Positions 6,321 to 12,152 of a stretch of DNA of 14,634 nucleotides are shown here, piece after piece. The DNA comes from an uncultured Clostridia bacterium (GTDB taxonomy: Bacteria; Bacillota; Clostridia; Christensenellales; Borkfalkiaceae): assembly GCA_944372565.1 (NCBI GenBank), contig CALVZR010000201.1, positions 1-14,634 of the forward strand. The letters run 5' to 3'. Numbering within the stretch: position 1 is the first letter of the stretch; every line of letters starts with the position of its first letter. The notes below the pieces were generated by a model. It was not told the DNA's origin. It did not search any database and worked only from the letters and a program-made list of their open reading frames with translations. A program made the translations under genes and the position numbers.

Positions 6321-7160
6321 ATGAAAAAATTTGTAATCGGGATTTTGACTTTCGCGCTGAGCGTTTTCACGCTGTTTTCCATGACCGCGTGCGACAAGAT
6401 CGTGAAACTCACCTTTTCGCTGACGGTATATAACGAAGATACGTCCGCGAGGGAGCAGAAAACGCTCACCTTCGATATGTACGAAAACCTTGCGGAAACC
6501 GCCGTTGCCGCCGTGCGCGACGCGGTGAACAACGGCAGTTACGACGACTGCGTTTTCTATAAACAGAACACGGATAAGGGGACGAGCATTTCTTCCCAGC
6601 TGATGTTCGGCAGCCTGAAAAAGAGCGGCAGCAGTTATGAAAAGGTAACGCAGGCGGCCGTTCCCGGCGCGGAGTTTGAAAAGAACGGCGTTACGGGGAG
6701 CAACCTGACCAACAGCGTAGGTTATCTCGGGCTGTGGAGGAGCTGGAATTCCAAGAAAGGATATACGACTACCGGGCACACATCGAGCACCGCGTCGCTG
6801 TATATGCCCACTTCGGACATCACTTCGTATAACGGGTATTTCTGCGTGTTCGCGAAGTATTCGGCGCAGGAAGATCTCGACCTCATCAACGACATCATCG
6901 CGCTGTTCGACAGTTCGGAGAATTACACCGAATATACCTGCTATTACACGGCGAATGCGGACGGTACGCTCTATCTCGACGGGGAGGGCAACCCGGTGTG
7001 GAACATCGTTCTGAGCTCGGCTTTCGACGACGTGACGAACGCTTACGACAGCGGGGACGATCCTTCCGCGGGGACCAATCCCGATACGCAGTACGATTCC
7101 TATACGGCAACCGTTCTGAACGCCGATAAACTTGCCATCACCGACATCACGGTGGGCTGA
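6321..7160 (+). CDS. Lipoprotein with a degenerate cyclophilin-type domain
   Basis: A 279-residue protein with a lipoprotein signal: Lys-Lys, a hydrophobic stretch (4-20), and a lipobox 'SMTAC' with Cys24 as the predicted lipidated residue. The mature part follows the cyclophilin (peptidyl-prolyl isomerase) order: 'LTFDMYENLAETAV' (49-62), 'GSYDDCVFYK' (72-81), 'EFEKNGVTGSNL' (118-129), a 'VGYLGLWR' strand (133-140), and 'YNGYFCVFAKY...EDLDLIND' (170-191). The catalytic arginine usually in the 'FHR' motif is replaced ('FYK'), so isomerase activity is doubtful. A role as an extracytoplasmic folding helper or binding protein is inference. It has its own promoter, a GGAG ribosome binding site 7 bases before ATG, and a strong terminator. 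Confidence 0.65.
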   Translation: MKKFVIGILTFALSVFTLFSMTACDKIVKLTFSLTVYNEDTSAREQKTLTFDMYENLAETAVAAVRDAVNNGSYDDCVFYKQNTDKGTSISSQLMFGSLKKSGSSYEKVTQAAVPGAEFEKNGVTGSNLTNSVGYLGLWRSWNSKKGYTTTGHTSSTASLYMPTSDITSYNGYFCVFAKYSAQEDLDLINDIIALFDSSENYTEYTCYYTANADGTLYLDGEGNPVWNIVLSSAFDDVTNAYDSGDDPSAGTNPDTQYDSYTATVLNADKLAITDITVG

Positions 7161-7178
7161 AAACAAGAAAATAAAAAT

Positions 7179-7220
7179 AAGCGGGCGCAGCCGATTCGGC
7201 TGCGCCCGCTTTTCGTTTTT
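7179..7220. terminator. Bidirectional intrinsic terminator
   Basis: A perfect 15-bp stem (7179-7193 with 7197-7211) closes an ATT loop and is followed by TTTCGTTTTT on the plus strand. The minus-strand continuation beyond 7179 is also T-rich. It serves the convergent lipoprotein and deacetylase genes. Confidence 0.92.
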
Positions 7221-7242
7221 GATTTGTTTTTCAGGAAACCGA

Positions 7243-7932
7243 TTATTTTTCGCCCGTGATTTCCCGATAGATCTGCATATTGGTCATGCACACGGCGCCT
7301 TCGATTTCGGAAAGCCTTTCGAGAATTTTTTCGGTGCGTTCCCAGCCGTTGTCGAAATCCAGCTCGAAGGTGTGGCCCCAGATGTAGAGCAGGCAGTCGT
7401 TTTCCGCCTTTTCAAATTCGGAGAGCAGTCTGTCCGTATCGTCGCTTAAAATGTGCGCGGAGGGATGCCATTCCAGGAAGTTTTCGGGGAAGTTCAGCGT
7501 TCCCGATTCCTCCACGTTGCGCGCGTAGCGGATGTTCGTGTCGTTTTGCAGAATGTCGGTGCTTAAACGGTCGTAATTGGTGCCGCCCCAGGCATAGGCG
7601 AGCCCGCGCACGGGATAGCCGAAGAGTTCGCTGAGCGCGATGTAGTCGGGCACGACTTCCTCGATGATCTCCTTGCGGGGGAGCAGCCTCAAACAGTTGT
7701 GCGTGCGGGTGTGGGCGGCGACCTCGAAGCCCTTGTAAACCTCTTTTGCCTCCTCGGCGCTCAGGCGGGTATGTACGACGTGGTGCCCGTTCATATCGAA
7801 GGAATATTCGTAGCCGAACAGCCCCGAACTGAGGTTGAACGTGGCGGTGAAGCCGTATTTTTTGAGCATGGCGATCAGCCGCTTGTCCTGTACGGTGCCG
7901 TCGTCGAAACTGAAAGTGAAGATTTTTTTCAT
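7243..7932 (-). CDS. Polysaccharide deacetylase-like (NodB-fold) protein, apparently cytoplasmic
   Basis: A 229-residue protein with the carbohydrate esterase 4 landmarks: 'TFSFDDG' (Asp10 catalytic base position, Asp11 metal ligand), 'AAHTRTH' (His74 and His78 metal ligands), and 'YIWGHTFE' (His187, the usual catalytic histidine position). The substrate-binding arginine motif appears as 'VRGLAYAWG' (108-116). Known relatives remove acetyl groups from N-acetylated sugars. There is no signal peptide or transmembrane helix, which is unusual for cell-wall deacetylases and suggests an intracellular sugar substrate (inference). ATG at 7932 is preferred over a TTG at 7950 because GGGAG lies 7-8 bases before it. 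It is 35 bases downstream of the yugP-like gene on the same strand, so the two may be co-transcribed. Confidence 0.8.
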   Translation of the reverse strand: MKKIFTFSFDDGTVQDKRLIAMLKKYGFTATFNLSSGLFGYEYSFDMNGHHVVHTRLSAEEAKEVYKGFEVAAHTRTHNCLRLLPRKEIIEEVVPDYIALSELFGYPVRGLAYAWGGTNYDRLSTDILQNDTNIRYARNVEESGTLNFPENFLEWHPSAHILSDDTDRLLSEFEKAENDCLLYIWGHTFELDFDNGWERTEKILERLSEIEGAVCMTNMQIYREITGEK

Positions 7933-7967
7933 CGTTTTTCTCCCGTTCAAATAAATTTATTTTTTTC

Positions 7968-8687
7968 TCAGTCGCGGCGGCGGAACTGCCCCACGATGAG
8001 CAGAAAGCGGAGAAAATACAGCAGGGAAACGAGCAGACTGGCGAAATACGTCATCGCGGCGGCATTCAGCACCTTGCCCACCTGTTTCACTTCATCCTCT
8101 TCCAGAACGCCCGTTTCCAGCAGCATCTTTTTCGCGCGGCGGGAAGCGTTGAGTTCCACGGGCAGGGTGATGAGGGAAAACACCGTAGCCAGCGAATAGC
8201 AGATGATGCCGAGCGAGATGAATACCGAGCCGATCGTGGGCGCCGCCACGACCAGCCATTCGAGCAGCACGCCTATGATGACGAGGGGGATGGCGAGATA
8301 GGTGGCGAAGTTCACCGCGGGCACGATGAAGGAGCGCAGTTTGAGCAGAAAATAGCCCTCTTCGTGCTGCACGGCATGTCCCACTTCGTGCGCCGCCACG
8401 CCCAGCGCCGCCACGGACGAGGAGTTATACGTCGCTTCCGAAAGGGATAAAACGCCTGTTTTCGGATTGTAGTTATCGGTCAGTTTTCCCTTTGTGGGCT
8501 GCACGACCACGGCGCACCCGTTCCTTTCGAGCAGCATGCGGGATAAATCGCTCGCCGTCCAGTTGGAACGGGACTGCACCTTGTCGTATTTGGCAAAGGT
8601 GGTGCTCACGCGGATCTGCGCCCACAGGGCGAATAAAATGCCCGGGATTATGATGATGTATCCGTACCAATACATATACAGAAACAT
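7968..8687 (-). CDS. yugP: YugP-type zinc metallopeptidase, membrane-bound
   Basis: A 239-residue protein of the YugP-like membrane metallopeptidase family (Zn_peptidase_2). It has an N-terminal transmembrane helix (about 8-24), a soluble part with 'DNYNPKTGVLSLSE' (71-84), the zinc motif HEVGH (100-104, catalytic Glu101), hydrophobic helices at about 117-175, the downstream 'LPVELNASRRAK' motif with Glu178 as probable third ligand, and a C-terminal hydrophobic segment (about 205-233). Substrates of YugP proteins are not established as far as I know. ATG at 8687 is chosen because GGAGG lies about 9 bases upstream. The open frame to 8921 would translate an inverted-repeat element. The transcript leader contains that element (see 8710-8989). 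Confidence 0.88.
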   Translation of the reverse strand: MFLYMYWYGYIIIIPGILFALWAQIRVSTTFAKYDKVQSRSNWTASDLSRMLLERNGCAVVVQPTKGKLTDNYNPKTGVLSLSEATYNSSSVAALGVAAHEVGHAVQHEEGYFLLKLRSFIVPAVNFATYLAIPLVIIGVLLEWLVVAAPTIGSVFISLGIICYSLATVFSLITLPVELNASRRAKKMLLETGVLEEDEVKQVGKVLNAAAMTYFASLLVSLLYFLRFLLIVGQFRRRD

Positions 8688-8709
8688 AAAATGCGCCTCC
8701 TTTTCCCGT

Positions 8710-8989
8710 ATACCGGACGGGAATAAGCCGAACCTGATTTCAAGCGGGCATATCGCCCCATCTACTGCGTTAAAACCCTTGGCAATAGGGTCGCTATTGC
8801 CTGCGGGCTTTGCCTTGTATCTAAAACGATCTGCCCGCTTGAAATTGCTTGGCACCCTTAAACAGCGTATTTTGGGATGAATTGGCGCGATGACGAAGCA
8901 GCAATGCCACTCGCATTGCAATGAGGAAGAACGACAAGGCGCACAAAAGCCGCATTTAAGGGCCGGTTCGTATTACTCCCGTCCGGTAT
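8710..8989. repeat. 280-bp nested inverted-repeat element (MITE-like) in the yugP leader
   Basis: The 25-bp ends (8710-8734 and 8965-8989) are inverted copies with three mismatches, beginning ATACCGGACGGGA. Inside, a left arm is a 19-bp inverted repeat with one mismatch (8737-8755 and 8827-8845) topped by an 8-bp hairpin (8781-8788 with 8794-8801). A right arm is closed by CCCTTAAA (8855-8862) and TTTAAGGG (8955-8962) around a 7-bp hairpin (8901-8907 with 8913-8919). No convincing coding frame lies in it. The shape suits a non-autonomous mobile repeat or a structured RNA with a basal stem and two arms. Confidence 0.75.
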
Positions 8990-9020
8990 CCGCCCGCAGG
9001 GGGGCAAACGGGATATATTC

Positions 9021-9049
9021 ATTGTAACACGAAAATCACGTTTTTACAA
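9021..9049 (-). promoter_or_regulatory. Promoter reading through the inverted-repeat element into yugP
   Basis: On the minus strand TTGTAA (9049-9044), 17 bases, TGT-extended TACAAT (9026-9021). The expected start is near 9014, so the mRNA would include the whole 280-bp element before the yugP ribosome binding site. Removing the element would leave an ordinary short leader, which suggests insertion between promoter and gene. Confidence 0.75.
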
Positions 9050-9071
9050 CTCCTATTTTACCCGTTCTTCG

Positions 9072-9986
9072 TTAAAATAAAGTTAAATTGACGATTTTTC
9101 CCGCGGAAATTTCGCAGGAGAGCGCTTTGCCCTCGTAAACGCCTTCCGTTTCGGGATACAGCAGGAAGGGATCCGTGCCCGCGCCCTTGGGCGGGGGAAA
9201 CACGCCCACGAATTTGCCGAGATATTCCCCGATGCGCCCCGCCTGTTCGGAAAGGTCGGCGGAAAGGTAAGGGGAGAGATCGTCCCCCGCGAGCACGGCC
9301 TCCGCCAGCGCGTAGGGGAGAAGGGCGTTCGGCAGGGCGGCGCAGGCGCTTTTGTCCCGTTTGGTGAGTTCGGTCTTTTTGGGGCGGAAAGAAGTTCCGT
9401 CGTATTCCCACTGCGTGCGGCAGACGTGCGCGGCGGCGTCCGTATAGGCGTAAACGGTGGAAAAGCCGGTATCGAAGGAAAATTCGTCTGCGGCGGCGTC
9501 GAAAACCTTTCTGATCTTCGGCGCGGCGAGCAGGCAGATCAGCCGCTTTTTTTGGCTGTATAAATAGAAAAAACGGGCGCCGTCGCAGTAAAATTCCCCG
9601 GCGTCCTCTATTTTTTCGTCCAAAGACAGCACGAAATAGTCGTTTTCCGTTTCCGCGGAGAATTTCCAGCACCCGTCGGAATAGGCGGTGAGCACCGCGC
9701 CGTTCAGCCGCCGCTGAAAGAGCATGCAAAAGGGCCGGCGCGCGGGCGCCGCAGAAAGGGAGAGAAAATTGCCCGCAGAGGTGCGCACCTTCACAGCGCC
9801 CGCGTCGGCGCGGCGGAAAAAGGATTCCGTGGGGAGAAAACACCGCGCGGGGGAAAGATCGAGGGGCAGCACTTCCAAAACTGTGTTCTCCTCTCCCGAA
9901 AAGGTGCAGGCGTTTACGTTTTTTGCGATACATTTCCCGTCCGCGCGCAGGGCGAAGGGAAAATCGGCAAGGATATAGACTGTCAT
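9072..9986 (-). CDS. Hypothetical protein, unrecognised
   Basis: A 304-residue protein I do not recognise. The composition is balanced and protein-like, unlike the Arg-rich overlapping frame on the same strand. No signal peptide, transmembrane helix or nucleotide-binding motif is seen. The N-terminal two-thirds alternates short hydrophobic and acidic stretches suggestive of beta structure ('MTVYILADFPFALRADGK', 'DYFVLSLDEKIEDAGEFY'). The C-terminal part has a helical 'LLPYALAEAVLAG' segment (about 224-236) followed by 'DDLSPYLSADLSEQAG', and ends in 'ISAGKIVNLTLF'. The ATG at 9986 has no Shine-Dalgarno; the upstream bases are A/T-only, so translation may be leaderless or weak. It is divergent from the Myb-like gene at 10059 and ends just before the yugP promoter. 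Confidence 0.7.
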   Translation of the reverse strand: MTVYILADFPFALRADGKCIAKNVNACTFSGEENTVLEVLPLDLSPARCFLPTESFFRRADAGAVKVRTSAGNFLSLSAAPARRPFCMLFQRRLNGAVLTAYSDGCWKFSAETENDYFVLSLDEKIEDAGEFYCDGARFFYLYSQKKRLICLLAAPKIRKVFDAAADEFSFDTGFSTVYAYTDAAAHVCRTQWEYDGTSFRPKKTELTKRDKSACAALPNALLPYALAEAVLAGDDLSPYLSADLSEQAGRIGEYLGKFVGVFPPPKGAGTDPFLLYPETEGVYEGKALSCEISAGKIVNLTLF

Positions 9987-9998
9987 AAATTATTTAAA

Positions 9999-10008
9999 TA
10001 TACGTATA
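9999..10008. promoter_or_regulatory. Palindrome in the divergent intergenic region
   Basis: TATACGTATA is a perfect 10-base palindrome in the 72-base gap between the divergent genes at 9986 and 10059. On the minus strand TTGACA (10028-10023) and TATATT (about 10003-9998) are promoter-like, but their spacing (about 20) is too long to be convincing. It is a plausible operator for the neighbouring DNA-binding protein, by position only. Confidence 0.35.
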
Positions 10009-10058
10009 AACGGCGGTTTTTATGTCAATGATTAAAACAAAAACGGAGGAACGAAAAG

Positions 10059-10757
10059 ATGGATAAAATTTACGGTTTCAAACAAAAGGACGTGGAAAAG
10101 CTCATCGACTATCTCGGCAGGAAAAACGGGCAGCCGCTTTCCCGCGTGTTCGAGGAATACGCGAAGGATTCGGGCAAGAGCAAGGGAACGGTGCGCAATA
10201 TGTATTACGCCCTCGCCAAGCGCAGCCGCGAGGACGAGGCGTTCGCCGCGCGTTTTCTCGGCGGCAAGCCCATCGCGGTGCAGACCGTTTCCCCCTTCGG
10301 GGAGGACGAGGAGCGGCGGCTGGTGAAGGAGATCGTTGCGGGGAGAAAGGAGGGCAAATCCGCGCGGCGGGTCATCAACGAACTCGCGGGGGGCGACGCG
10401 AAAAAGGCGCTCCGTTTTCAGAACAAATACAGGAACGTACTCAAAAACAAGCAGGGGCTTTTGGGGGAGGTTTCCGCAGAACTCCGCGCGGAGGGGGCGC
10501 CCGCAGAGAGCATCGGCATGAAGAGCCATACGCGTATGATCTCGGACGTAATGCTCCGCCGCCTGCAGAACGAAATCAACGCCCTGATGGAACGCGTAAC
10601 CGCCAAACTCAAGCGGGAAAACGCCTTTCTCCGCAGCCGTCTGGGCGAGCTGGAAGTGGAAAACATCCGCCTCAAAAATATCCTTTACGGGGGCGACGGC
10701 GGGAAAAAAGCGGAAAAATTCTTTTCTTCGGAAGAAAAGGAAAAAATGCTCCATTAA
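10059..10757 (+). CDS. Myb/RsfA-like DNA-binding protein with C-terminal coiled coil
   Basis: A 232-residue, strongly basic protein. Two similar helical modules can be seen: residues about 5-58 ('YGFKQKDVEKLIDYL' through 'KGTVRNMYYALAKR') and about 79-130 ('FGEDEERRLVKEIVAG' through 'ALRFQNKYRNVLKN'). Each is a set of three helices ending in an aromatic/basic recognition-like helix, as in Myb/SANT or RsfA-type domains. Residues about 163-210 form a coiled coil with leucine spacing ('LRRLQNEINALMERV', 'LGELEVENIRLKNIL'), which suggests dimerisation. RsfA of B. subtilis, a prespore regulator, has the same Myb-plus-coiled-coil plan, but a sporulation role here is inference. GGAGG at 10045-10049 sets the start. 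No terminator follows; the next gene's promoter begins 13 bases after the stop codon. Confidence 0.6.
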   Translation: MDKIYGFKQKDVEKLIDYLGRKNGQPLSRVFEEYAKDSGKSKGTVRNMYYALAKRSREDEAFAARFLGGKPIAVQTVSPFGEDEERRLVKEIVAGRKEGKSARRVINELAGGDAKKALRFQNKYRNVLKNKQGLLGEVSAELRAEGAPAESIGMKSHTRMISDVMLRRLQNEINALMERVTAKLKRENAFLRSRLGELEVENIRLKNILYGGDGGKKAEKFFSSEEKEKMLH

Positions 10758-10769
10758 CTGCCGAGAAAC

Positions 10770-10798
10770 TTGATTCATTTTCCGAAATGTAGTATAAT
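10770..10798 (+). promoter_or_regulatory. Promoter of the alpha-oxoamine synthase gene
   Basis: TTGATT (10770-10775), a 17-base spacer and a perfect TATAAT (10793-10798). The start is expected near 10805, leaving a leader of about 28 bases with AGGAAAGGA (10822-10830) before the ATG at 10833. This promoter occupies what would be an upstream TTG start of the same frame. Confidence 0.88.
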
Positions 10799-10832
10799 AA
10801 ACACGTATTTTTTTAAAAGCGAGGAAAGGAAA

Positions 10833-12017
10833 ATGAAGATTTTCGAAAAATGCGAGCGGCTCAGAAATGTGGAGGACGCCAAGGGGAAGGGGATATACCC
10901 GTATTTTCACGTGCTCAACACCAGGCAGGATACCGAGGTGAAAATGGAGGGGAAACCCATCTTAATGCTCGGGAGCAACAACTATCTGGGCCTGACTTCG
11001 GACGAGCGCGTGATCGCCGCGGGCGTGGAGGCCATGGAAAAATACGGCACGGGCTGTTCGGGCAGCCGCTTTTTAAACGGCACGCTGGAAGCCCACGTCG
11101 CCCTCGAACGGGAACTTGCGGATTTTTTACGGAAAGAGGACGCCGTTACCTTTTCCACGGGGTTCCAGTCCAACCTCGGCATCGTTTCCGCGGTGGCGGG
11201 CAGAACGGACGTTATTTTATGCGACAAGGAAAACCACGCCAGCATTTACGACGGCTGCCGCCTTTCCTTCGCGAAGATGGTGCGCTATAACCATTCGGAT
11301 ATGGAAGATCTCGAAAACAAGCTCAAAGCGATAGATCCCGCGGTGAGCGGCGCGCTCATCGTAACGGACGGCGTGTTCAGTATGAGCGGGGAGATCTGCA
11401 AACTGCCCGAAATCGTCGCGCTCGCGAAGAAATACGGCGCGGGCGTGATGGTGGACGACGCGCACGGGCTGGGCGTGCTCGGCGAAGGCGGCAGGGGCAC
11501 GGCCTCGCATTTCGGGCTGGAGGACGAGGTGGATATCTATATGGGCACCTTTTCCAAATCTCTCGCGTCGCTCGGCGGATATATGGCGGCGAACAGGAAG
11601 ATCTGCGAATACGTGCGGCACACTTCCCGCCCGTTCATTTTCAGCGCGAGCATGACGCCCGCGTCCGTGGCGTGCGCCCGCGCCTCCCTCGCCGTGCTCA
11701 AAGCCGAGCCCGAGCGGGTGGAACGGTTGGCGGAAGTTTCCGAGTATATGCGGGGAGAACTGAAAAAGAGAGGGGTGAAGATCGTGGAGAGCGCCACGCC
11801 CATCATCCCCGTCTATACATATGAGGACGAAACGACCTTCCGCGCCTGCAAAATGCTTTTCGAGCGGGGCGTGTACGTCAATCCCGTCGTCAGCCCCGCC
11901 ACGCCCGTGGGGCAGAGCCTGCTGCGCACGAGCTACACCGCAACGCACACCTTCGCGCAGCTCGGAGAGGCTGCCGAAAAGATCCGCTGCGTGCTCGGCG
12001 AACTCGGCGTGATGTGA
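10833..12017 (+). CDS. Alpha-oxoamine synthase, serine palmitoyltransferase-like (PLP enzyme)
   Basis: A 394-residue PLP-dependent enzyme of the alpha-oxoamine synthase family (2-amino-3-ketobutyrate CoA ligase, 8-amino-7-oxononanoate synthase, serine palmitoyltransferase). Landmarks: 'MLGSNNYLGLT' (45-55), 'GSRFLNGT' (77-84), 'FSTGFQSN' (107-114), His135 in 'NHASIYDG' (stacks on PLP), 'VDDAHGLGVLG' (207-217, with Asp209 and His211), and the Schiff-base lysine Lys242 in 'GTFSKSLASLGGY'. The TFSKSLAS(L/I)GG form and the N-terminal 'GKGIYPYF...TEVKMEGK' pattern match bacterial serine palmitoyltransferases better than Kbl or BioF, from memory of those sequences. If so it condenses serine (or another amino acid) with an acyl-CoA or acyl-ACP, the first step of sphingolipid synthesis. 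No other lipid or biotin gene is adjacent, so the substrate is open. It has its own promoter and terminator. Confidence 0.85.
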   Translation: MKIFEKCERLRNVEDAKGKGIYPYFHVLNTRQDTEVKMEGKPILMLGSNNYLGLTSDERVIAAGVEAMEKYGTGCSGSRFLNGTLEAHVALERELADFLRKEDAVTFSTGFQSNLGIVSAVAGRTDVILCDKENHASIYDGCRLSFAKMVRYNHSDMEDLENKLKAIDPAVSGALIVTDGVFSMSGEICKLPEIVALAKKYGAGVMVDDAHGLGVLGEGGRGTASHFGLEDEVDIYMGTFSKSLASLGGYMAANRKICEYVRHTSRPFIFSASMTPASVACARASLAVLKAEPERVERLAEVSEYMRGELKKRGVKIVESATPIIPVYTYEDETTFRACKMLFERGVYVNPVVSPATPVGQSLLRTSYTATHTFAQLGEAAEKIRCVLGELGVM

Positions 12018-12107
12018 ACGCCCTTTTGCGGGCGGCGCCTGCAAAAAAAAGCGCGGTTTACCGCTGTTTCCATAGGGAATTTTTCGGTAAGTCGCATGTT
12101 CAGAGTT

Positions 12108-12137
12108 AGGCGTGGCGTGAAGCCACGCCTTTTCTCT
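12108..12137 (+). terminator. Intrinsic terminator after the oxoamine synthase gene
   Basis: A 9-bp perfect stem (12108-12116 with 12122-12130), 5-nt loop, then TTTTCTCTT. It stops plus-strand transcription before it opposes the recombinase gene, which ends at 12153. It lies about 90 bases after the synthase stop codon and may belong either to the chromosome or to the element end. Confidence 0.78.
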
Positions 12138-12152
12138 TACTGTTTGTTGGTT

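Noticed and set aside
8688..8921. N-terminal extension of the yugP-like protein
   Set aside because: It reads through the inverted-repeat element, while ATG 8687 has GGAGG and a family-like transmembrane N-terminus.
8710..8989. CRISPR array or tRNA-like structure considered for the repeat-rich leader
   Set aside because: There are no regularly spaced direct repeats and no cloverleaf; the signal is purely nested inverted repeats.
9058..9933. Long minus-strand frame overlapping the hypothetical gene at 9072-9986
   Set aside because: It is extremely rich in Arg, Pro and Gly, as expected for a shifted frame of GC-rich coding DNA; the other frame has a balanced composition.
10023..10028. Minus-strand TTGACA as the -35 box of the gene at 9072-9986
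   Set aside because: The only good -10-like hexamer (TATATT) is about 20 bases away, beyond normal spacing, so a promoter could not be asserted.
10770..10832. TTG start 21 codons upstream of the oxoamine synthase
   Set aside because: The TTG is part of the -35 box and the TATAAT lies inside this stretch, so it is not transcribed from this promoter.
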